From NCBI RefSeq assembly GCF_001884065.1, contig NZ_MACH01000092.1, positions 349,414-413,413 of the forward strand: 64,000 bases of DNA, read 5' to 3'. Both the position numbers and the translations under genes were made by a program. Below, piece by piece: positions 1 through 7,965 of this stretch. Numbering within the stretch: position 1 is the first letter of the stretch; the number at the start of each line of letters is the position of its first letter. The notes beneath the pieces are model-generated. The model saw nothing but the letters and a program-made list of their open reading frames with translations. It made no database searches and was not told the DNA's origin. Source of the stretch: Bacillus proteolyticus. Its GTDB lineage: Bacteria; Bacillota; Bacilli; Bacillales; Bacillaceae_G.

Positions 1-523
1 TCTCCGGAAAGCTGCACTTGAAATTATCGGTACAGATCAAGTTGAAGGTGTGCGTGTAGCTAATATTGATTCTAACGGAAATGTTATTAATGGCTCAGAA
101 AAGATATATGAGGCTGACTTCGTTTGTATTGCCGGAGGTTTGTATCCTCTTGCTGAGCTTGCCGCTGTAGCGGGATGCCCTTTCCATTACATTCCAGAAT
201 TAGGCGGACATGTTCCACTTCATTCAGAAGAAATGGAAACCCCTCTTCCTGGTTTATTTGTAGCTGGCAATATTACTGGAATTGAAAGTGGTAAAATCGC
301 AATGGCGCAAGGAAAGGTTGCAGGTCTATCTATTGCTAAACATGCAAGTGAGAAACGTGACGTAATCGAGCAACAATTACACCAAGCAATGCAAAACGTT
401 CACTCTGTTCGTCAAAAAGCAGCAATTCAATTTAATCCCATGATTGATGTTGGCAGACGGAAGATGAATGAAATTTGGCGTGATTATTCTTCTGTATATG
501 CACATACTAAAAAGAGCTGCTGA
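1..523 (+). CDS. FAD-dependent oxidoreductase, C-terminal part (5' end outside window)
   Basis: The open frame enters from the left edge (frame starting at base 2) and stops at 523, so only about 173 C-terminal residues are visible. They hold the late dinucleotide-binding segment typical of amine/opine dehydrogenase-type flavoproteins: a hydrophobic strand with CIAGGLYP, then PLPGLFVAGNITGI followed by a helix rich in Gly/Ala, the pattern that binds the FAD pyrophosphate near the C terminus. The last 50 residues are an Ala/Gln/Arg-rich helical tail as in HcnB/OoxA-like subunits, which work with a second oxidase subunit in D-hydroxyproline or opine oxidation. The partner genes would lie left of the window. 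A hairpin terminator follows at once, so this is the last gene of its transcript. The substrate cannot be told from this fragment. Confidence 0.75.
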   Translation, partial: LRKAALEIIGTDQVEGVRVANIDSNGNVINGSEKIYEADFVCIAGGLYPLAELAAVAGCPFHYIPELGGHVPLHSEEMETPLPGLFVAGNITGIESGKIAMAQGKVAGLSIAKHASEKRDVIEQQLHQAMQNVHSVRQKAAIQFNPMIDVGRRKMNEIWRDYSSVYAHTKKSC

Positions 524-545
524 GATTACTCTCAACAGCTCTTTT
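511..545 (+). terminator. Rho-independent terminator after the oxidoreductase
   Basis: Arms AAAGAGCTG (511-519) and CAGCTCTTT (536-544) pair perfectly and are followed by T residues. The stem begins inside the last codons of the oxidoreductase. With A residues on the left side it can also serve the convergent gene at 548. Confidence 0.85.
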
Positions 546-547
546 CA

Positions 548-856
548 CTACTCTTCTGAGTTATTAAATTTCGCTAATGCGTAAATGCCTTCTTCATCAT
601 CTAATTCAAGTTGCAATCTTGCAGCAAATGAATTGACGTTGTATTCTCGATCAAGTAGTAAGCGTAGCGCTTCGATTAAGTTTGCTTGAATTAAAATTTG
701 CTGGCGACCATTTACCTCTACTTCTGCAGAGAAACCGTAGTCATCATCATACATTAGTTCAACTGCAACTTCTTCTGGACCAACTTGTCTTTTTTCAGCG
801 ATATATACACAAAGTGCATTTATAAGCTCTTGTTCAGAAATTTTTATTGTTTCCAT
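548..856 (-). CDS. YxcD-like small acidic protein (DUF2653 type)
   Basis: A 102-residue acidic protein with no signal peptide or membrane segment. Its order of a short amphipathic helix (ISEQELINALCVYIAEKR), a beta region and an acidic C terminus resembles Bacillus YxcD (DUF2653). The function is not known. It overlaps the 3' end of the upstream membrane-protein gene by 13 bases and has no good ribosome site of its own, so it is probably translated by coupling. The pair would be driven by the promoter at 1400-1428. Confidence 0.7.
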   Translation of the reverse strand: METIKISEQELINALCVYIAEKRQVGPEEVAVELMYDDDYGFSAEVEVNGRQQILIQANLIEALRLLLDREYNVNSFAARLQLELDDEEGIYALAKFNNSEE

Positions 857-1293
857 GCTACTTCATCTGCCTTCTTCTTACGTTGATCTTTGAAGTATTT
901 AAATGCACGAACTGCTAACATTACGATACCAGCCATTACTAACATATTTACCATAAACGCTAATACAGAACCAAGAGCTCCCATATTTGCAAATAAGCTA
1001 CCCATTAGTAAACCACCAAGACCACCTAGTAATAAGCCTTTCATAAAGCCACCTTTATTACTTTTTGGTGCTGTGTTTGTTGCTTTTGTTTTTGAATCTG
1101 TTGTCGTTTTTTGTGAATTTACATTAGAATCTTTTTTGTTTAAATCAACTTTTGAATTTTGACCAGAACTTGGTGTATATGATTTCTTACCAGATTTGTA
1201 ACTTTTCGCTTCCGCGTGATTTACGAACATAAAGCTACTAGCTCCAAAGATAACCATGAATGCTGTCATTACTGCTACAAATTTTTTCAACAT
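844..1293 (-). CDS. Secreted/membrane protein with Gly-rich hydrophobic C-terminal region (Tim44-like)
   Basis: 149 residues. An N-terminal signal-like helix (about 5-28, ending near NHAEAK) is followed by a Lys/Ser/Thr-rich low-complexity linker (about 30-80). Then comes a Gly/Leu/Met-rich hydrophobic stretch (GGFMKGLLLGGLGGLLMG) and a second membrane segment, ending in a basic tail. This layout is typical of small Bacillus proteins annotated as Tim44-like or lipid-binding transport proteins. AAAGGAGA precedes the ATG. It is the first gene of a two-gene unit with the YxcD-like gene. Its role is unknown; an envelope location is inferred. Confidence 0.65.
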   Translation of the reverse strand: MLKKFVAVMTAFMVIFGASSFMFVNHAEAKSYKSGKKSYTPSSGQNSKVDLNKKDSNVNSQKTTTDSKTKATNTAPKSNKGGFMKGLLLGGLGGLLMGSLFANMGALGSVLAFMVNMLVMAGIVMLAVRAFKYFKDQRKKKADEVAWKQ

Positions 1294-1383
1294 ATTATAT
1301 CCATTCTCCTTTTATATAGATATATGTGAAATCTACCTTTCTTTTAAAATAAGAATGATAGATTTATTTTAAAACCTTTTTAA

Positions 1384-1428
1384 AGGTTCTTATGAACTTA
1401 TTATATGAACTTTTGTCGAAATATGCAA
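1384..1428 (-). promoter_or_regulatory. Promoter plus operator for the YxcD/membrane-protein unit
   Basis: Reading the minus strand: -35 TTGCAT (1428-1423), exactly 17 bases, -10 TATAAT (1405-1400), and straight after it the dyad AAGTTC-ATAA-GAACCT (1399-1384), which would cover the start of transcription. The dyad is almost the same as the one behind the opposing promoter at 1483-1527. See the finding on mirrored operators. Confidence 0.75.
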
Positions 1429-1482
1429 GTATTATTTACTTACGACAAATTTATGACATAGGAAAAATTAAGCAAAACAGAA

Positions 1483-1527
1483 TTGACTTTAAATGAAACA
1501 AAACATATTATAAGTTCATAAGAACTT
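1483..1527 (+). promoter_or_regulatory. Promoter plus operator for the DUF1836 gene
   Basis: -35 TTGACT (1483-1488), 17-base spacer, -10 TATTAT (1506-1511), followed at once by the perfect dyad AAGTTC-ATAA-GAACTT (1512-1527). The ribosome site GGAGGTG is at 1539-1545 and the ATG at 1551. The geometry copies the opposing promoter base for base, so one dimeric repressor, most simply the DUF1836 protein itself, probably controls both directions. Confidence 0.75.
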
Positions 1528-1550
1528 TTTATAATTTTGGAGGTGAAAAG

Positions 1551-2315
1551 ATGGAAACATTTCATCTCACACGAAACGAAATGGCAACGCTCCTTCTATC
1601 ACTTAGAGGATGGAATCCGAAAAAGCCTCTTAGCATTTTACAAGAAGCTTGGGCAAAGTCACATAAAAAAGATATTGAAAGCGGACAAAGCGTTACAGCT
1701 TTTATTACAACCGCACTTTCACCTATTTTTGAAAAATTAATTAAAATCGATGATACAGATGTTGGTTTTTCTTTAAATGAAATAGTTGCGCTTGGTAATC
1801 AGATTGAAAACACGAGTTTCTCTGTAACTGCTATGCAAAACTGGGTGAAACGAGATATAAAAGAAATGATTGGCTCCCCTCAAAAAGGGAAGAAATACTC
1901 AATCGAACAAGCAGCCTTACTATTTATTGTTGAAGATTTAAAAACGGCACTTGATTTTGAATCTATTCGTAAACTATTACGACTCATCGTAAACGACCCG
2001 GCCGATCGTAGTGACGATTTAATTAATCCTGTTCATTTATATGGTGCTTACTCCTCTTTATTTGAAGAACTAAATCAAGGGAATTGCATACAACTAAATG
2101 CTACAGATACAATTCATACGATTGAAAATATTGTAAAAGAAAAAGCGGATAAAATCGCAAGCAAGTTCGATCAAATAAATAACGAACAACGCGAAGCAAT
2201 TCGTAACGCTATTATTATCGCTACACTATCTGTACATACCGCATATGTACAAATGTTAGCGAAACGATATGTGACAGCAACGTTATTTTTACAAAATTTA
2301 GATGTGAAGCCGTAA
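1551..2315 (+). CDS. DUF1836 family protein, probable DNA-binding regulator
   Basis: 254 residues, no signal peptide. The N-terminal half matches the DUF1836 pattern: a helix, then a stretch around 80-130 (LNEIVALGNQIENTSFSVTAMQNWVKRDIKEMIG, quoted here in part) resembling a MerR-type winged helix, followed by a helical domain that would make a dimer. The family is uncharacterised but is thought to bind DNA. The gene faces the YxcD-like pair across 257 bases holding two mirrored promoters with matching dyads, which fits an autoregulating repressor. GGAGGTG lies five bases before the ATG. The regulatory role is inferred from context and fold. Confidence 0.7.
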   Translation: METFHLTRNEMATLLLSLRGWNPKKPLSILQEAWAKSHKKDIESGQSVTAFITTALSPIFEKLIKIDDTDVGFSLNEIVALGNQIENTSFSVTAMQNWVKRDIKEMIGSPQKGKKYSIEQAALLFIVEDLKTALDFESIRKLLRLIVNDPADRSDDLINPVHLYGAYSSLFEELNQGNCIQLNATDTIHTIENIVKEKADKIASKFDQINNEQREAIRNAIIIATLSVHTAYVQMLAKRYVTATLFLQNLDVKP

Positions 2316-2348
2316 AAAGAGGAGCCATAGATTATGGCCCCTCTTTTT
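2314..2348 (+). terminator. Terminator after DUF1836 gene
   Basis: AAAAAGAG (2314-2321) pairs with CTCTTTTT (2341-2348), with GCCATA/TATGGC inside the stem. It starts at the stop codon and ends in a T run. Confidence 0.85.
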
Positions 2349-2442
2349 GTCATTATAAAAGATACGATTATATCGATGTTTCTATGTAGATAATAGGTTT
2401 ATTTAATTTAGGAATGCCAATAGTTTCACATAGCCTCCTTTT

Positions 2443-2952
2443 TCAATTGTTTATTTTATCCAATGCAGATTTAACAAAGCCTGTTTTATCATCAGCATAT
2501 TTATGTTTATTATTGGGGGTAACCTGTGACAATTTCATCTTTAACTGCTCATACTCAATCCGAGCAGTTTTATTATTTATTAAGTAGTTTCTAAAACACA
2601 ATTGCTCAATTAAATATTTATTCCCCTTTTCATACATATGAATTTGATGTGTTCTCGGCTCTCCTTTATTAAAATAATATCTTTCAGGTAATACATCTTT
2701 TCTATACCTATATTTTAAATGTTCTAACCTAGCAATACATTTCACACCATTCTCAAAATTTTTCAATTCAATTGCAATATCAATAATAGGTTTTGCACTC
2801 AAGTATGGACTAGAAGTACTTCCAATATGGTGTGTTGCCAAAATATATTCTCCAATTTGGTCTTCAATTAATTGTTTCTCTTTTAAAAATGCAACTTCCC
2901 ATTCCTCAGTCCATGGAACTAAAAAAACTTCACCACGGGGTAATCCTAACAT
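2443..2952 (-). CDS. GrpB family protein (nucleotidyltransferase-like, UPF0157)
   Basis: 169 residues. The N-terminal motif VPWTEEW, then HHIGSTSSPYLSAKPIIDIAI around 41-62, is the signature of GrpB/UPF0157, a family with a nucleotidyltransferase-like fold. The C terminus has the usual Y-x-x-x-K-x-x-F ending (YADDKTGFVKSAL). The length is usual for the family. Some members occur as domains next to CoaE; the substrate is unknown. GGAGGAG lies eight bases before the ATG. It is a single gene, divergent from the DedA gene. Confidence 0.85.
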   Translation of the reverse strand: MLGLPRGEVFLVPWTEEWEVAFLKEKQLIEDQIGEYILATHHIGSTSSPYLSAKPIIDIAIELKNFENGVKCIARLEHLKYRYRKDVLPERYYFNKGEPRTHQIHMYEKGNKYLIEQLCFRNYLINNKTARIEYEQLKMKLSQVTPNNKHKYADDKTGFVKSALDKINN

Positions 2953-3263
2953 TCATTTAACTCCTCCTGCATATAGCCCTTTTTATAGATATAAATTCCA
3001 AATATTCCACCTTTATTGTATAACATACAAATAAAAATCCCCCTATTTTTACTACATATAAAATGAGAATTTTTTAATATTCCTTTCATTCTCTCTTCAT
3101 GAAAACTCAACTTATATCATTTACTATAATACTTATGAGAGACATAAAAGAATTGAAATGGCAATCCCCTATATAAATAAGGTATAATCTACATATAGTG
3201 AACCTTTTATGTTGTTAAATAAAGGGGCTTATATTCAAAATTCATAAATTAGAAGGTGCAACA
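2953..3263. other. Divergent intergenic region, GrpB/DedA
   Basis: 311 AT-rich bases without an open frame worth calling. A TATAAT at 3184-3189 on the plus strand is the best -10 candidate for the DedA gene, but the upstream -35 (TGGCAA at 18 bases) is poor. No hairpin or riboswitch-like structure was seen. Confidence 0.4.
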
Positions 3264-3869
3264 ATGTTAAGTAGTTTTATTCACTCAGTATTAACATTTT
3301 TTGAAGGATTAGGTTATTGGGGCATTATGCTCGGACTTATGATTGAAATTATTCCAAGTGAGATTGTCCTTGCTTATGCGGGATACTTAGTATTCAATGG
3401 TAGTATCTCATTTGTAGGCGCAGTTATATTCGGTACAATTGGTGGTGTTATTGCCCAAATTTTTGTTTATTGGATTGGTCGATATGGTGGTCGCCCTGTA
3501 TTAGAACGTTACGGTAAGTATATTTTCATACATAAAAAACAAATGGATGCTGCTGAAGATTGGTTTAATCGTTACGGAACTGGCGTAATTTTCACAGCGC
3601 GCTTCATTCCGGTAGTGCGTCATGCGATTTCAATTCCTGCTGGTATTACAAAAATGCCATTACTACGTTTCACTACTTTAACAGCACTTGCGATAATCCC
3701 TTGGTCTATCATTTTCATTTATCTAGGTGAAAAACTAGGTGAAAACTGGGAGAATATTAATGAAATTGCTGGACCGTATGTGAAATCTTTCGCTATTGGC
3801 GGGGTTGTTCTTATTATTTTATATTTCGTAATAAAAAAGTGGACAAAAAAACGTAAAAATCTTGCTTAA
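3264..3869 (+). CDS. DedA/VTT family membrane protein
   Basis: 201 residues with about five hydrophobic segments. It carries the DedA hallmarks: E-x-x-x-P near the first helix (EIIPSEIVLAYAGYL), G-x-x-x-G-x-x-x-Y-x-x-G (GGVIAQIFVYWIGRYGG), and F-x-x-R-x-x-P-x-x-R (FTARFIPVVRHAISIPAG) at about 109-128. These proteins include undecaprenyl-phosphate and phospholipid flippases and affect membrane potential and antimicrobial resistance. The exact substrate is not visible. AGAAGGTG precedes the ATG. It is a single-gene unit ended by a strong hairpin. Confidence 0.9.
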   Translation: MLSSFIHSVLTFFEGLGYWGIMLGLMIEIIPSEIVLAYAGYLVFNGSISFVGAVIFGTIGGVIAQIFVYWIGRYGGRPVLERYGKYIFIHKKQMDAAEDWFNRYGTGVIFTARFIPVVRHAISIPAGITKMPLLRFTTLTALAIIPWSIIFIYLGEKLGENWENINEIAGPYVKSFAIGGVVLIILYFVIKKWTKKRKNLA

Positions 3870-3881
3870 GATTATAATAAT

Positions 3882-3918
3882 AACCGCTATAAATTCATTT
3901 AGAATTATAGCGGTTTTT
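3882..3918. terminator. Bidirectional terminator between DedA and DinB-like genes
   Basis: AACCGCTATAA (3882-3892) and TTATAGCGGTT (3905-3915) pair perfectly. T runs on the plus strand and A runs on the left let it work both ways. The right arm lies inside the last codons of the convergent gene. Confidence 0.85.
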
Positions 3919-4395
3919 ATTATTGGCTTCGCTAAGTTTTAGGAATTGTATAATTTCTTCTTTATGTTTTAAATCATGTTGAATGAGTGATGAAAAATAA
4001 TTGTTTAATCTCACTCTTTTCGTGCCGAATTGGAAATCATCTTTAAAATTCCGGGCAGAAATTTGATTAATTTGATCAACTAACTGTTTACGAGTAAAGC
4101 TGAATTGATCTAATAGTTCTTCTTTTGAAATACCGGATCTCGCATATTTCATTGCACCCTCATTCATTTCCTCAACACCTGTTGGAACATGGGGTACAGA
4201 TTGTCCACTTATAAAGTATGGAATTCTAAAATTCATTAAAAACTCATCCCAAATGATTAAATGTGAAATCACATCCGCAATTCCCCATGAACCTTTTCTA
4301 AAAGGTTCAAACCATACATCATTAGTTACACACTTCAATGTTTGGCACCATTCTATTAGTCTTAACTTTTCTTCTAGAATACTTTCTTTCTCCAT
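3895..4395 (-). CDS. ClbS/DfsB-type DinB-like four-helix protein
   Basis: 166 residues, soluble. Spaced His-containing helices (DVISHLIIWDEF, about 40-51, and HDLKHKEEI, about 138-146) are the metal-site positions of the DinB/ClbS-DfsB fold. YARSGISKEELL also occurs almost unchanged in the gene at 20943-21443 (YAKSGISKIKLL), so the window has two paralogues. ClbS itself is a cyclopropane hydrolase that protects from colibactin; most members are uncharacterised. No ribosome site stands out beyond GAGGAAT. The enzyme activity is unknown. Confidence 0.7.
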   Translation of the reverse strand: MEKESILEEKLRLIEWCQTLKCVTNDVWFEPFRKGSWGIADVISHLIIWDEFLMNFRIPYFISGQSVPHVPTGVEEMNEGAMKYARSGISKEELLDQFSFTRKQLVDQINQISARNFKDDFQFGTKRVRLNNYFSSLIQHDLKHKEEIIQFLKLSEANNKNRYNSK

Positions 4396-4540
4396 AATTC
4401 ATTCCTCTTTCACACTAATAATCGATTCATATATAACTTCTAGACATTACATAAAAACCCCTCCAGTTTAAGATTTACGTGGATAAGCAACCATTCAGTC
4501 ATATAATTCGTATAGTAACTCAAAAGGAGTGATTTCCCCT

Positions 4541-4765
4541 ATGCATTGGCAGCAAAAAGTACCATACTTAATCGGACGCCCTGTTGGTGTTTCCCTCATT
4601 AATGGGCAAGGGACATCCGGCGTTTTATGCGGCGTACAAAATAATCAATTATTTGTTTATGAATACCTTTACCAAGCTCAATTTGCAATGAAACATTATG
4701 ATTTTAGACAAATTCAAGATATACACGCCTTTCCAAATTGCCCACACCAAAATCCTTTATATTAA
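4541..4765 (+). CDS. Small Sm-like protein, possibly spore-associated (DUF2642-like)
   Basis: 74 residues from the ATG at 4541, chosen because AAAGGAG (4523-4529) sits about 11 bases upstream; the GTG at 4529 overlaps that site. The core IGRPVGVSLINGQGTSGVL-x-G with a following beta strand (NQLFVYEYLY) reads as a short Sm-like beta barrel of the kind found in Bacillus small spore proteins. The C terminus FPNCPHQNPLY has one Cys. Family placement is by pattern only. It is a single gene closed by its own hairpin. Confidence 0.6.
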   Translation: MHWQQKVPYLIGRPVGVSLINGQGTSGVLCGVQNNQLFVYEYLYQAQFAMKHYDFRQIQDIHAFPNCPHQNPLY

Positions 4766-4766
4766 A

Positions 4767-4798
4767 AAACAGGAACGGCTTAATTGCCATTCCTGTTT
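4767..4798. terminator. Bidirectional terminator
   Basis: AAACAGGAA and TTCCTGTTT arms, with GGC/GCC inside, lie between the convergent small gene and dltD. A and T runs lie on both flanks. Confidence 0.8.
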
Positions 4799-4806
4799 CT
4801 AAGTTG

Positions 4807-5988
4807 TTATTTCTCAGAGTAAAACTTATGCACTGCTTCATCGAAATAAATCCAGCCTTTCCAACCTAAATGAATCGTATCTTTTAAGAAATACTTATCA
4901 TATTCATGGCTAGAAAAATCGACTACTGGGTATCCCGCTTTCTCGACTTGCTCGCGAACCTTATTATAATACACATCACGACGTTCTTTCGGGAAACCAG
5001 CGTAATCATACCACGGTCCGTTTACAGGCACAGAAATAAAGAGTGGTTTTATATTTTTTTCTTTGAAAAGATCTAAAACAATTTGTAAGTCATCATATTC
5101 TGGTGAATCATCATAAGATTCATTTGCTCTAAAGTTTTTTAAACCTTTTAATTTTTTCTTTAAATTATGTTTATAGTAATATGGATTTTCAATTCCGAAT
5201 GTATTTGTTGTGGATCCCACTTTACCTTCTTGCTCCGCATGTTTACGTGCATCTTCCCAAGAAAGCGAACGTAATCCCATATTCGTTTTCTCTTTCATCG
5301 GTTCAATCTTAAATAGAGAGTTAAATAAATCTCGATGATCTAAAATGTTCCGATACATATACGCTAGCGGCTTAGCTAATCCAGCTTTTATGTTATGTTT
5401 TGTATCGTTATATATAATACTTTCTAGAGAACTACTTAAGATCGCGTCTTTACGAACAACTTTGTAATCTAATAAACGCTTCGCGATTTTTTTCTTCATT
5501 TCAGGATTTATTTCATCATTAAAAATAAAGTGATAGGCTTGTTGTTTGGAGAAATTATTTGTAAAATCCCCTTGTGACACACCGGTTTTTGTAAACCATT
5601 GTGGTGAAAGAACAAAGACTACCTTTTTACCTTCTAATCCATCCATTGTAGACGTCATATTTAAAATATGAGCCAAGCTTTGCGTACCACCAGTCCCTAT
5701 TAAAAATGGAGTAAAGCCTGCCGGATTTACTTTAAAATAATTAGACGGATGATATGCATCCATTCGTAAAAATTCTGATGAACCATACATCGGTAAATAC
5801 TGCGAATTCTCTAACATTTTTTGCTGTAAGAAAACACTTTGCAATTTTTCTTTTTGCAAGGAAGTTGCTGCATCTTCTACCTTTTTATCGCTTATTAGTG
5901 ATACTAAACTCTTAGAGGGAATAAGCAATACAATGAAAAAAAGTACGCAAGCTAAAATAATTGGTCCGAAAACATGCTTCATCTTCAT
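4807..5988 (-). CDS. dltD: DltD, D-alanyl transfer to (lipo)teichoic acid
   Basis: 393 residues. One N-terminal membrane helix (about 5-25) anchors an extracellular SGNH-like esterase domain: GSSE with the nucleophile at Ser70 (or Ser71) and D370-T-I-H373 near the C terminus, as in DltD. Other family marks are FLIGTGGTQSLAH, VFVLSPQWF and PLFISVPVNGPWYDY. DltD acts outside the membrane as the last step of D-alanine transfer onto teichoic acids, which lowers surface charge and resists cationic peptides. The odd point is location: dltA, dltB and dltC are not next to it, and the gene is alone between two terminators. The start ATG has AGAGG eight bases upstream. Confidence 0.88.
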   Translation of the reverse strand: MKMKHVFGPIILACVLFFIVLLIPSKSLVSLISDKKVEDAATSLQKEKLQSVFLQQKMLENSQYLPMYGSSEFLRMDAYHPSNYFKVNPAGFTPFLIGTGGTQSLAHILNMTSTMDGLEGKKVVFVLSPQWFTKTGVSQGDFTNNFSKQQAYHFIFNDEINPEMKKKIAKRLLDYKVVRKDAILSSSLESIIYNDTKHNIKAGLAKPLAYMYRNILDHRDLFNSLFKIEPMKEKTNMGLRSLSWEDARKHAEQEGKVGSTTNTFGIENPYYYKHNLKKKLKGLKNFRANESYDDSPEYDDLQIVLDLFKEKNIKPLFISVPVNGPWYDYAGFPKERRDVYYNKVREQVEKAGYPVVDFSSHEYDKYFLKDTIHLGWKGWIYFDEAVHKFYSEK

Positions 5989-6047
5989 CTGCTATTCCTC
6001 TTTCTAGTACTATTAAATTGTAACCCTTGTTTTTGACACGTCATCAT
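5985..6047 (-). CDS. Possible 20-residue leader peptide overlapping the dltD start
   Basis: An ATGATG preceded by AAAAGGAGAG opens a 20-codon frame (MMTCQKQGLQFNSTRKRNSR) whose TGA shares bases with the dltD ATG (ATGA overlap). The strong ribosome site and the overlap suggest either translational coupling or a leader. It has no similarity to DltX as far as can be read. It may be chance. Confidence 0.3.
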   Translation of the reverse strand: MMTCQKQGLQFNSTRKRNSR

Positions 6048-6150
6048 TTCTCTCCTTTTTCTCTATACATGTTCCATTCTATTTATCTATTATACATGTA
6101 TGTATTTCCTTCCTTGTTCTATTAAGTCCTATACAAATAGCACAAGAAAA

Positions 6151-6213
6151 TGTTTCCAAAGAAACACGTTAATTATACAAGATTCCACATAAATTTCACA
6201 CTGGAATTTATGT
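6151..6213. promoter_or_regulatory. Two dyads upstream of dltD
   Basis: TGTTTC-CAAA-GAAACA (6151-6166) is a perfect dyad. ACATAAATT (6187-6195) pairs with AATTTATGT (6205-6213) across nine bases. Neither has a T run, so operator function is more likely than termination. They lie between dltD and the terminator of the peptide-binding-protein gene. Confidence 0.4.
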
Positions 6214-6281
6214 AATAATTTTATTTTTAAACGGCGAGAAAACATTTGAAATGTCTATAACTCATTTGAAGCTATAAGAAA

Positions 6282-6315
6282 AAACAGACTATCACATACG
6301 TGAAGTCTGTTTCTC
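6282..6315 (-). terminator. Terminator of the ykfB-ykfC-oppA operon
   Basis: AAACAGACT (6282-6290) and AGTCTGTTT (6304-6312) pair. On the minus strand the right arm is followed by a T-rich tract just past the stop codon of the substrate-binding protein. Confidence 0.8.
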
Positions 6316-6322
6316 CATCACT

Positions 6323-7945
6323 TTACTTTTGTACATCTGCCCATTTTAAGCTTGTAGCTGGACCAAATTGATGTACATATAAGTCTTTCACATATGGCTT
6401 TTGTAAATACGATAATCCTCGCTGGAATACTGGTGCAATTACTGCATCATCCAGAAGCATTTTTTCAGCATCTTGCAGTGCTTTCCAACGAGCTTTTTCA
6501 TCATTACCTAATTCAGTTTTAATCTTCTTAATTAACGCGTCATACTCTGGATTTGCATATCCTGTATTATTTACGGTACTTCCCGAAAGGAAAACTTCTA
6601 AGTATGTCATTGGATCTGGATAATCAGGTAACCAACGTGATAACGACATTTCATATTCTTTTTTCTTCTCGAGCGCTAGTTTTTGTGTATGTGGTTGTAA
6701 TTTCACATTTACCTTTAAGCCTGGTAAATTTTTCTCAAGCTGTTCTTTAATATACTCGCCTACTTTTTTAAAGTTTTCTAAGTCATAGTTTAATAACTCC
6801 AGCGTTACTTCATTTGTTCCCGTTTCTTGCTTCGCCTTTTCCCAATATTCTTTCGCTTGTTTTACATCAGTCTTATTAAACTCACCTGCCGTACTTCTAA
6901 AATCTTTCTTATCTGGACCTTTTAAAAATCCTTTTGGTACGTAGTAGTTCGCAGCGACAGAACCATCATTTAAAAATGAAGTTGCGAGCCCCTTCTTATC
7001 AAACACAGTACTTAGTGCAAGACGGGCATTTTTATTTTTAAGAATTGGTACATTTTCATTGAAACGGAAGAAGTACATAACCGGATCTGTATATTGTTTT
7101 AGCTCTTTATTATTTTTATATTTATCTACGAATTCTGTGGAAATGACAGCCCTATCTACTTTATCTGTTTCATATAAATTTACCGCAGTTGAAATTTCTT
7201 TAACAATTTGATAGTTTACTTCATCTAACTTCACTTCTTTTTTATCCCAATATTTATCGTTTTTCTTCATTGTAAAACTTGCTTCATGCTTCCACTCTGA
7301 TAATGTAAATGGCCCATTATATATCGCTTTATTTGCTTCTAACCCGTATTTATCGCCTTGCTCTTTCGCAAACTTTTCATTAATTGGATAGAAAGACGGT
7401 AAAATAAGTAGTTTCGTAAAATACGGTACTGGATGTTCTAACTCAACAACGAACGTTTTATCATCTTTTGCTTTCACACCTAATTCTTCTAAGCCTAATT
7501 GTTTCTTATTTATCTTCTCCGCATTTTTCACATCGTACGCGATATATGCATATTGAGAGACTGTATCTGGATTAATAAGTTGCTTCCAAGCATATACGTA
7601 ATCATGAGCTGTTACTGGATCACCGTTAGACCATTTCGCATCACGCAAGTGGAATGTATAAGTCTTTCCGTCTTTACTCACTTCATATTTCTGTGCCCCA
7701 GCCTCAATCACTTCATCATTTTTCGATAAACGGAATAACCCTTCCATTACGTTATTTAACACGTTAAACGATACCGCATCAGTTACTTTTCCTGAATTTA
7801 ATGACGGAATTTCACCCGTTTCTAGTAGCTGTAATACTTTCTTCTCATCTCTCGGCTTTGTCGTTGTTTTTTCTTTTGCGCAGCCCACTAAAAATGAAGA
7901 AACTAATAGAGTACTAACTAATGAGTAACGAACAACTTTTTTCAT
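6323..7945 (-). CDS. OppA-type peptide ABC transporter substrate-binding lipoprotein
   Basis: 540 residues, full length for family 5 binding proteins. The N terminus is a lipoprotein signal with lipobox LVGC (Cys about 22). Family marks are FHLRDAKWSNGDPVTAHDYVYAWKQL around 95-120 (quoted in two parts: FHLRDAKWSNGDPVTA and HDYVYAWK), YNGPFTLSEW, and W-x-P-D-Y-P-D-P near 436-443. It should bind short peptides at the outer membrane face. It follows ykfC by 20 bases, so the likely ligand is a murein tripeptide or related cell-wall peptide, delivered to a permease encoded elsewhere. GAGGGGG precedes the ATG. Confidence 0.88.
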   Translation of the reverse strand: MKKVVRYSLVSTLLVSSFLVGCAKEKTTTKPRDEKKVLQLLETGEIPSLNSGKVTDAVSFNVLNNVMEGLFRLSKNDEVIEAGAQKYEVSKDGKTYTFHLRDAKWSNGDPVTAHDYVYAWKQLINPDTVSQYAYIAYDVKNAEKINKKQLGLEELGVKAKDDKTFVVELEHPVPYFTKLLILPSFYPINEKFAKEQGDKYGLEANKAIYNGPFTLSEWKHEASFTMKKNDKYWDKKEVKLDEVNYQIVKEISTAVNLYETDKVDRAVISTEFVDKYKNNKELKQYTDPVMYFFRFNENVPILKNKNARLALSTVFDKKGLATSFLNDGSVAANYYVPKGFLKGPDKKDFRSTAGEFNKTDVKQAKEYWEKAKQETGTNEVTLELLNYDLENFKKVGEYIKEQLEKNLPGLKVNVKLQPHTQKLALEKKKEYEMSLSRWLPDYPDPMTYLEVFLSGSTVNNTGYANPEYDALIKKIKTELGNDEKARWKALQDAEKMLLDDAVIAPVFQRGLSYLQKPYVKDLYVHQFGPATSLKWADVQK

Positions 7946-7965
7946 TTGAAAACCCCCTCTATTTT

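Noticed and set aside
890-1162. 90-codon plus-strand frame with Pro-rich start
   Set aside because: Antisense to the low-complexity and Gly-rich parts of the membrane-protein gene, which explains its composition.
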